From Bacillota bacterium (GTDB taxonomy: Bacteria > Bacillota > Clostridia > Oscillospirales > CAG-272), in NCBI GenBank assembly GCA_021199825.1, contig JAJQHI010000157.1, forward strand, positions 1-6,808: a stretch of 6,808 nt of DNA, in the 5' to 3' direction. The position numbers and the translations under genes were made by a program. How positions within the stretch are numbered: the first letter of the stretch is position 1; each line of letters opens with the position of its first letter. This document shows positions 1 to 4,175 of the stretch, one piece after another. The notes below the pieces were generated by a model. That model searched no databases and was not told where the DNA came from. It was given only the letters and a program-made list of their open reading frames with translations.

Positions 1-4
1 GGTG

Positions 5-34
5 TTGACAATGATAAAAAATATGGTGTAAAAT
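5..34 (+). promoter_or_regulatory. Putative sigma-A-type promoter of the small secreted protein gene
   Basis: A perfect -35 box TTGACA (5-10) is followed after 18 bp by TAAAAT (29-34), five of six matches to the -10 consensus. A perfect TATAAT overlaps at 34-39, but it would need a 23-bp spacer, so the first pairing is preferred. The SD AAAGGGGG at 52-59 lies 8 nt before the ATG at 68. The window starts at base 1, so anything upstream is unseen. Confidence 0.65.
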
Positions 35-67
35 ATAATCAAGGAAAGACGAAAGGGGGTTACTACC

Positions 68-622
68 ATGAAAAAGCTTATACTTGTGCTTGTTTGCGTA
101 TGCATTGCTGTGACGCTGTGCTTCTTTGTCGCATCGTACAGTGCAGAACCAACCGAAACGGCCGATATTTCAAGTACCGAGGGTACTGTAATTATTAAAT
201 CCATTGAAAATTCCGATAATGTATCAGATGAAACAGAAGCAGTGGAGCTTGAAGAGGTGGGCGATACGCTTCATCTTGAAACGGAAAACGGAACGTTTTT
301 GCTAGTGACGGAAGACGGCGAGGGTACGGGAACTTATCAGGTTTCGGATGTCGGCAGCTCCTACGAGCTGTCAGACTCGACGGATGCCGCGGTTTACTGG
401 TCAGCTTCCGCTGAGGATAATGAGGCTGCCGCAGATAAAATAATGATAACGGTATACAAAGAAAATAACGTTATAGGTGCGGCACTTCTGACTGTTGGAT
501 GCGAAGAAAATGTTTACACGGCAACTCTTGCGAAATCGGCGAATTTCCCGACAGTGAACAGCGAGTATCAGAATATTACTGAAGAATATCTCGAAGAATT
601 TTTTGAGATTGAGGAGCAGTGA
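68..622 (+). CDS. Small acidic secreted or membrane-anchored protein of unknown function
   Basis: Predicted 184 aa; family not recognised. The N-terminus has two lysines (K2, K3), then an uninterrupted hydrophobic stretch at about residues 4-23, typical of a signal peptide or N-terminal anchor. A cleavage site near S25/A26 is plausible. No proper lipobox is seen: the cysteines at 10, 12 and 18 are not preceded by a small residue in the right register. The rest is very acidic. Residues 27-65 are rich in E, D, S and T and look like a flexible linker; about 65-165 has alternating short strands, perhaps one small beta-rich domain; the C-terminus is again glutamate-rich. The start is supported by a strong SD 8 nt upstream, and the gene ends in two adjacent in-frame stops (620-625). 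It probably shares a transcript with the membrane protein gene downstream, since no terminator separates them. The gene call is solid; function is unknown. Confidence 0.85.
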   Translation: MKKLILVLVCVCIAVTLCFFVASYSAEPTETADISSTEGTVIIKSIENSDNVSDETEAVELEEVGDTLHLETENGTFLLVTEDGEGTGTYQVSDVGSSYELSDSTDAAVYWSASAEDNEAAADKIMITVYKENNVIGAALLTVGCEENVYTATLAKSANFPTVNSEYQNITEEYLEEFFEIEEQ

Positions 623-683
623 TAATCGGGATGCTGAAATTTGACTGATTAGAGGTCGAGTGGAACATCATCGGAGAAAAACC

Positions 684-944
684 ATGAAAAAATGGCGTAT
701 AGTCAGAATCATAAGTGTTGTAATGCTGATTGGCGGAGTGATTTTTCTAACGCCGATATGCCGTATATACTTTTCCGGTTTGTCGGCTTGGGAGGAATGG
801 GTTGTTCATATAGTGTATTTCAGCGCGGCAATATACCTCTTTGCGAAATCATATTCTGCGGAAAACAAAGAAAAGCTGAAAGAAAAATATGAAAATAAGC
901 CGCACGAACAGAAAAAAGAAGTGAAAATCAAACGCACAAAATAA
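684..944 (+). CDS. Small two-helix membrane protein with lysine-rich tail, unknown function
   Basis: Predicted 86 aa from the ATG at 684. This start is preferred over an in-frame GTG at 660 (94 aa) because GGAGA at 673-677 sits 6 nt before the ATG and the protein then begins MKKWRIV, whereas the GTG has AGAGGT only 3 nt away. Two hydrophobic segments are visible, about residues 7-25 and 39-54, joined by a short loop containing SGLSAWEE. The last 30 residues are highly charged, mostly K and E (motifs such as KEKLKEKYE), probably a cytoplasmic helix or disordered tail. The positive-inside rule would put both ends in the cytoplasm. It lies 61 nt after the acidic secreted protein gene and directly before a terminator, so the two probably form one unit. 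The acidic exported partner next to a membrane protein is suggestive, but no interaction can be inferred. Not a family I recognise. Confidence 0.7.
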   Translation: MKKWRIVRIISVVMLIGGVIFLTPICRIYFSGLSAWEEWVVHIVYFSAAIYLFAKSYSAENKEKLKEKYENKPHEQKKEVKIKRTK

Positions 945-953
945 ACGCATCTC

Positions 954-995
954 AGCATCTCAGCATCCCTTACGGGATGCGGGAGATGCTTTTTT
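954..995 (+). terminator. Rho-independent terminator of the first transcription unit
   Basis: AGCATCTC (954-961) pairs perfectly with GAGATGCT (983-990), and GCATCCC (963-969) with GGGATGC (974-980). The two stems are separated by a small internal loop (A against GG) and capped by TTAC. A run of six T (990-995) follows. It begins 9 nt after the stop of the small membrane protein. The left arm lies in an 8-bp tandem repeat, GCATCTCA at 947-954 and 955-962, so the outer stem could also form with the earlier copy. Confidence 0.9.
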
Positions 996-1001
996 GCGCT
1001 T

Positions 1002-1064
1002 ATATTCCGAAGGCGGAATATTTCGAGTGCCAAACTTCAAAATTTACGAATAACCATTGACGAA
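1002..1064 (+). repeat. Direct repeat copy 1 with internal hairpin, upstream of GH30 gene
   Basis: This copy aligns without gaps to 1108-1170 at a constant offset of 106 bp. The first 25 bases differ at one position (A1010 against C1116), about 10 bases diverge, and then 25 bases (1037-1061) are identical. It opens with an 8-bp hairpin, ATATTCCG (1002-1009), loop AAGG, CGGAATAT (1014-1021). It ends with TTGACG, a degraded version of the -35 box in copy 2; no matching -10 lies about 17 bp further on, so this copy is probably not a promoter. Confidence 0.85.
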
Positions 1065-1067
1065 CTG

Positions 1068-1099
1068 TTGACCTACAGCGCACAAGCGCTATAGGTCAA
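1068..1099. repeat. 14-bp inverted repeat between the two direct repeats
   Basis: TTGACCTACAGCGC (1068-1081) is the reverse complement of GCGCTATAGGTCAA (1086-1099) except at one position, with a 4-nt loop ACAA. No T-run follows, so it is not an intrinsic terminator. It lies 63 bp upstream of the -35 box of the GH30 promoter. It may be a regulator-binding palindrome or part of a hairpin-bearing repeat element; the sequence does not decide. Confidence 0.75.
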
Positions 1100-1107
1100 A
1101 GTATGAA

Positions 1108-1170
1108 ATATTCCGCAGGCGGAATATTTCGAATCGCACGAATCAAAATTTACGAATAACCATTGACAAA
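1108..1170 (+). repeat. Direct repeat copy 2, carrying the -35 box of the GH30 promoter
   Basis: Second copy of the unit at 1002-1064. Its hairpin is longer here: GAAATATTCCG (1105-1115), loop CAGG, CGGAATATTTC (1120-1130), an 11-bp perfect stem that starts 3 nt before the aligned repeat. The 25 bases at 1143-1167 are identical to 1037-1061 and run into TTGACA at 1163-1168, so the shared sequence directly abuts and includes the functional -35 element. A short direct repeat, CGAATC (1130-1135 and 1139-1144), lies inside it. Confidence 0.85.
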
Positions 1171-1191
1171 TCTCTTATTGTCGGTTAAAAT
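1163..1191 (+). promoter_or_regulatory. Putative promoter of the GH30 glycosidase gene
   Basis: A perfect -35 box TTGACA (1163-1168), a 17-bp spacer and TAAAAT (1186-1191, five of six to consensus). Its boxes are the same as those of the promoter at the window start. Initiation would fall near 1198-1200, giving a short leader of about 40 nt before the ATG at 1238. The SD AGAAAGGA (1221-1228) is 9 nt from the start codon. The -35 lies at the end of a duplicated segment. Confidence 0.75.
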
Positions 1192-1237
1192 TATAGGTAA
1201 CACTGAATCATGAGGATAAAAGAAAGGATTTTGCACC

Positions 1238-2869
1238 ATGAAACGATTCGCAATTTTGGCATTGGCACTTGCCCTCTCTCTGGTTCTCGCTGTCGCCTGC
1301 ACACAGAGCGGGGACGGGGACGACACTAAAGACACATCGACCGAGGCTGTCGGCACTGAAACGACGGAAACCGCGTCAGACACGACTGATGAGGTGACGG
1401 GGAGCACCGATGAGCGCGAGGTCAAGGAGCTTGACGCGCAGCAGAGCTTATCGGGCGTTAAGACAGTCACAATTGACGCCGCGACAACATATCAGACAAT
1501 CGAGTCCTTCGGCGCGTCCGGCGCCTGGTGGGCGCAGTATGTCGGCGGCTGGGACAGCGTGATGAATTCCACCGGAATGGAAATCCGCGAGTACATAGCC
1601 ATGCTGCTTTTCGACGACGAGAACGGCATTGGGCTCAATTCATATCGATACAACATAGGCGCGGGCTCACGCGACAAGGGTCATGCAAGCTCGCTTATCA
1701 CAGACAGCTGGCGCCGCGCGTATTCCTTCCTTGCCGAGGACGGGAGCTACGACTGGACGCGTGACGCGAACGCGGTCTGGATGATGAACCGCGCCGTTGA
1801 GTACGGCGTTGACGAGATAACGATGTTCGTGAACAGCCCGCTTGAGAGCCTGACAATCAGCGGGAACGCTTACGGCTCATCCTCCGCGTCGAGCAAGAGC
1901 AATCTCGACCCTGACAACTATCAGGCGTTCGCGGAATATGTGCTTGACGTTGTCGAGCATTTCACGCTTGAGGAGGGCTTGCCCGTTAAATTTGTATCTC
2001 CCGTAAATGAGCCGCAGTGGGACTGGACAGATTCGAGCCAGGAGGGCTGCCACTATGAGCCTGACGAGGTGGTTGAGCTTCTGAAGGTGTTCCTCTCCGA
2101 GCTTGAGTCACGCGAGGAGCTTTATGAGGCGGTTGAGCTTTCGGCTCCCGACGGCGGCGACTGGAACACGGATTCAATGCAGTACATCAACGCGATATTC
2201 AAGGACGACACGCTCAAGGAGTATTTCACGTCGTTTGACCTCCATTCATATTGGTCTGACTCGACGATAAAGACGACGTTCGCGACGACATACAGCGCGA
2301 AGAGATATTCGGGCATCACGTACCGCATGACGGAGTGGTGCGAGATGACAAACGGCGTTGACACGACGATGGATTCCGCACTCAATTTAGCGGAGCAGGT
2401 TTACGAGGACATGACGATACTCGACTGTGTATCGTGGCAGTACTGGATAGCGGTGAGCTGCTACGACTACCGCGACGGGCTTATATATGTTGACAGCACA
2501 AAGCAGACGGTCACGGTGCCCAAGCGCCTGTGGGCGATGGGCAACTACAGCCGCTTCATTGACCGCGGATACGTGAGAGTTGACTGTGACCTTGACGTTG
2601 GCGCTGTTGAGGCGTCGGCGTACATGGGCACGAACGAATACGGCGAGGAGGAGCTTGTAATCGTATTCATCAACCAGCGCGCAAAGTCTGTAAATATTGA
2701 TTTTTCGGGCATTGACGCGTCGGTTTACAACCGCATTTCAGTTAATGTAACATCAGACGACTACGACCTTGAGGAGACGTACTACGCCGAATTCCTTGAC
2801 GGAACGGCGGTGGCGATTCCGGGGCAGTCAGTCACGACGGTTGTCATAAGCGCATATTCGGGCGAGTGA
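1238..2869 (+). CDS. Surface lipoprotein glycoside hydrolase, family GH30 (clan GH-A)
   Basis: Predicted 543 aa. Residues 1-20 form a lipoprotein signal peptide; the lipobox-like AVAC places the lipidated cysteine at C21, so the enzyme is probably tethered outside the membrane. A T/D/E-rich linker spans about 22-65. The catalytic region runs from about 74: FGASGAWW (91-98), RYNIGAG (137-143), FVNSP (197-201), then VNEP with the likely acid/base Glu258, and MTEWC with the likely nucleophile Glu366, 108 residues apart. WQYW (400-403) and NYSRFIDRGYVR (436-447) match the end of GH30 barrels and the start of the side beta-domain, which continues to the C-terminus. The family hydrolyses beta-glycosidic bonds with retention. 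The FGxSGAWW and NSP signatures resemble endo-beta-1,6-galactanase-like members (recalled), but subfamily and substrate cannot be fixed. No carbohydrate-binding module, dockerin or SLH repeat is seen. It has its own promoter and no terminator before pheS. Confidence 0.85.
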   Translation: MKRFAILALALALSLVLAVACTQSGDGDDTKDTSTEAVGTETTETASDTTDEVTGSTDEREVKELDAQQSLSGVKTVTIDAATTYQTIESFGASGAWWAQYVGGWDSVMNSTGMEIREYIAMLLFDDENGIGLNSYRYNIGAGSRDKGHASSLITDSWRRAYSFLAEDGSYDWTRDANAVWMMNRAVEYGVDEITMFVNSPLESLTISGNAYGSSSASSKSNLDPDNYQAFAEYVLDVVEHFTLEEGLPVKFVSPVNEPQWDWTDSSQEGCHYEPDEVVELLKVFLSELESREELYEAVELSAPDGGDWNTDSMQYINAIFKDDTLKEYFTSFDLHSYWSDSTIKTTFATTYSAKRYSGITYRMTEWCEMTNGVDTTMDSALNLAEQVYEDMTILDCVSWQYWIAVSCYDYRDGLIYVDSTKQTVTVPKRLWAMGNYSRFIDRGYVRVDCDLDVGAVEASAYMGTNEYGEEELVIVFINQRAKSVNIDFSGIDASVYNRISVNVTSDDYDLEETYYAEFLDGTAVAIPGQSVTTVVISAYSGE

Positions 2870-2911
2870 CGGCTGTAATTCTTAGATACACGAAAGGACA
2901 AACAGAGTATT

Positions 2912-3931
2912 ATGGGACTTAGGGAAACGCTCCTTGACATAAAGTCGGAGGCAGAGAGCAGGCTTCACGAGGCGAACGCGGACATTGAGGCGCTGCGCAT
3001 ACAGTATCTCGGCAAAAAGGGCGAGCTTACGGCGGTGCTGCGCGGAATGGGGCAGCTTTCGCCCGAAGAGCGCCCCGCGGTCGGCGCGCTCGCCAACGAG
3101 GTGAGGGCGTCAATTGAGGGCGAAATCGCGAAAATGAAGGCTGAGCGCGAGGAAAAGCTGCGCGAGCTCAAGCTGTCGGCGGAGAAAATAGACGTTACAA
3201 TGCCGTCAGTGCTGCCGCCTGTCGGAAAGCGCCATCCGCTCGCACAGGTGCAGCGCGATCTTGAAAACATATTTCTCGGAATGGGCTTTTCGATTGTGGA
3301 GGGACCAGAGGTGGAGCTTGATTTTTACAACTTTCAGGCGCTCAATATGCCCGAAGGGCATCCCGCCCGCGACACGCAGGACACCTTCTATATAACGGAC
3401 AACATTCTTCTCCGCTCGCAGACGTCGAGCGTTCAGATTCGCACAATGGAGAAGAAGAAGCCGCCTATACGCATAATCTCGCCGGGCAGGGTTTACCGCT
3501 CCGACAACGAGGACGCGACGCATTCGCCCGTGTTCCATCAGTGCGAGGGGCTTGTGGTTGACCGCGGCATTACGATGGGAGACCTTCGCGGTACGCTTCT
3601 CATTCTGGCGCGTGAGCTTTTCGGTCCCGAAACAAAGATTCGCTTCCGCCCGCATCACTTCCCATACACGGAGCCGTCGGCAGAGCTGGATGTTTCATGC
3701 TTTGAGTGCGGGGGCAAGGGCTGCCGCCTCTGCAAGGGCGAGGGCTGGATTGAAATCCTCGGCTGCGGCATGGTGCATCCGAATGTCCTTCTTGGCTGCG
3801 GCGTTGACCCGGAGGAGTTTTCGGGCTTCGCCTTCGGTGTCGGCATTGAGCGCATAGCTATGCTTAAGTATCACATAGACGATATGCGCCTGCTTTACGA
3901 AAACGATATGCGTTTCTTGGCGCAGTTTTAA
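2912..3931 (+). CDS. pheS: Phenylalanine--tRNA ligase alpha subunit
   Basis: Predicted 339 aa, full length. The alpha subunit carries the class II catalytic site that activates phenylalanine with ATP and charges tRNA-Phe, in a cytoplasmic alpha2-beta2 enzyme with PheT. Residues 1-90 form the N-terminal coiled-coil arm that contacts tRNA, including [10 protein letters not shown] (31-40). The core begins near HPL (108-110). Motif 2 is [20 protein letters not shown] (193-212); motif 3 is GVGIERIAM (309-317) with Arg314. GFAFG (305-309) has Ala307, the position where alanine gives normal phenylalanine specificity. Four cysteines, C263, C266, C271 and C274 (CxxCxxxxCxxC), form the metal-ribbon-like insert I recall from Firmicute PheS. 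The N-terminus aligns with recalled Bacillus PheS. The SD AAAGGA (2893-2898) is 13 nt from the ATG, rather far. It starts 42 nt after the glycosidase stop, with no promoter, terminator or T-box visible in the gap. Confidence 0.98.
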   Translation: MGLRETLLDIKSEAESRLHEANADIEALRIQYLGKKGELTAVLRGMGQLSPEERPAVGALANEVRASIEGEIAKMKAEREEKLRELKLSAEKIDVTMPSVLPPVGKRHPLAQVQRDLENIFLGMGFSIVEGPEVELDFYNFQALNMPEGHPARDTQDTFYITDNILLRSQTSSVQIRTMEKKKPPIRIISPGRVYRSDNEDATHSPVFHQCEGLVVDRGITMGDLRGTLLILARELFGPETKIRFRPHHFPYTEPSAELDVSCFECGGKGCRLCKGEGWIEILGCGMVHPNVLLGCGVDPEEFSGFAFGVGIERIAMLKYHIDDMRLLYENDMRFLAQF

Positions 3932-3937
3932 AGGAGA
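3931..3937 (+). repeat. SD-like 7-mer after pheS with no gene behind it
   Basis: AAGGAGA overlaps the last base of the pheS stop codon and is a good SD, but no credible gene follows: the nearest start, TTG at 3942, opens only nine codons and runs through a hairpin. The same 7-mer recurs at 4160-4166, where it serves pheT. The two copies flank the hairpin block exactly. They may be a target-site duplication, or a stranded ancestral pheT SD plus a second one; chance is possible because SDs resemble one another. Confidence 0.5.
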
Positions 3938-4053
3938 GAGCTTGGGGCGGAGCCCCAAGGACCCTGATTAAGGGGTATTTTGCAAGAATACCCCCTAATA
4001 ACCCCCCAAAAGCCTTTGGGAAAAGGGGTTTAACGCATACAATATATAAATAG

Positions 4054-4092
4054 TCCCCCTTCAAAAAAGTTTTTGGGGTATCCAAAGGGGGA
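4054..4092 (+). repeat. Alternative stem competing with the 16-bp hairpin
   Basis: TCCCCCTT (4054-4061) is complementary to AAGGGGGA (4085-4092), which is also the core of the left arm of the 4082-4114 hairpin. In RNA the two stems cannot form together. Such competition is the layout of an attenuator or switch, but it also follows simply from a repeat built of G5 and C5 tracts. The adjacent tracts AAAAA (4063-4067) and TTTTT (4070-4074) give a further internal pairing. Confidence 0.4.
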
Positions 4093-4114
4093 TTTTTCAA
4101 AAATCCCCCTTTGG
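4082..4114. repeat. 16-bp perfect inverted repeat in the pheS-pheT spacer
   Basis: The left arm 4082-4097 (CCAAAGGGGGATTTTT) and right arm 4099-4114 (AAAAATCCCCCTTTGG) are perfect reverse complements around a single C at 4098. As RNA it would fold into a stem of about 15 bp with a tiny loop. C/G-rich sequence rather than a T-run follows, so it does not fit an intrinsic terminator. It ends 45 nt before the pheT SD. Confidence 0.85.
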
Positions 4115-4175
4115 CGGGGACGGGGCGGAGCCCCGCTTATAAAGCGCCCCATTTATAATAAGGAGACGGTGAAGT

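Larger units (their letters stand above)
3938..4159. repeat. Hairpin-rich repeat block separating pheS and pheT
   Basis: This 222-bp non-coding block is almost wholly inverted repeats built from G4-5 and C4-6 tracts. Stems in order: CTTGGGGC/GCCCCAAG (3941-3948/3952-3959); GGGGTATT/AATACCCC (3972-3979/3987-3994), extendable by ATTA/TAAT past one mismatch; CCCAAA/TTTGGG (4005-4010/4015-4020), within AACCCC/GGGGTT (4000-4005/4025-4030); a 16-bp stem at 4082-4114; and CGGGGC/GCCCCG (4121-4126/4130-4135). The same 13-mer, GGGGCGGAGCCCC, occurs near both ends (3944-3956 and 4122-4134). No stem is followed by a T-run, so it is not an obvious terminator on either strand. It resembles dispersed intergenic elements I recall from Clostridia. 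No coding sequence is seen in it. Confidence 0.8.

Noticed and set aside
660..683. GTG at 660 as the start of the small membrane protein.
   Set aside because: The SD-like AGAGGT is only 3 nt away, whereas the ATG at 684 has GGAGA at the right distance and gives a typical MKK membrane-protein start.
996..1237. CRISPR array or T-box leader in the repeated region before the GH30 gene.
   Set aside because: There are only two repeat copies, they are imperfect with a hairpin between them, and no T-box sequence, tRNA-pairing element or terminator/antiterminator pair is seen.
3206..3658. Long minus-strand reading frame (150 codons) opposite pheS, and similar ones opposite pheT and the GH30 gene.
   Set aside because: These are shadows of GC-rich coding sequence. 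The forward genes have unmistakable conserved motifs and the antisense frames have no SD or recognisable domain.
3942..3971. Nine-codon reading frame from TTG at 3942 behind the SD-like AAGGAGA at the pheS stop, as a possible leader peptide.
   Set aside because: It runs straight through the first hairpin, uses a weak start codon, and has no phenylalanine codons as expected for a phe attenuator.
4016..4043. Promoter-like pair TTGGGA and TACAAT (16-bp spacing) in the pheS-pheT spacer, which could serve pheT alone.
   Set aside because: The -35 matches only four of six positions and lies inside a hairpin arm (TTTGGG, 4015-4020). An AT-rich patch between G/C tracts would give such a -10 by chance.
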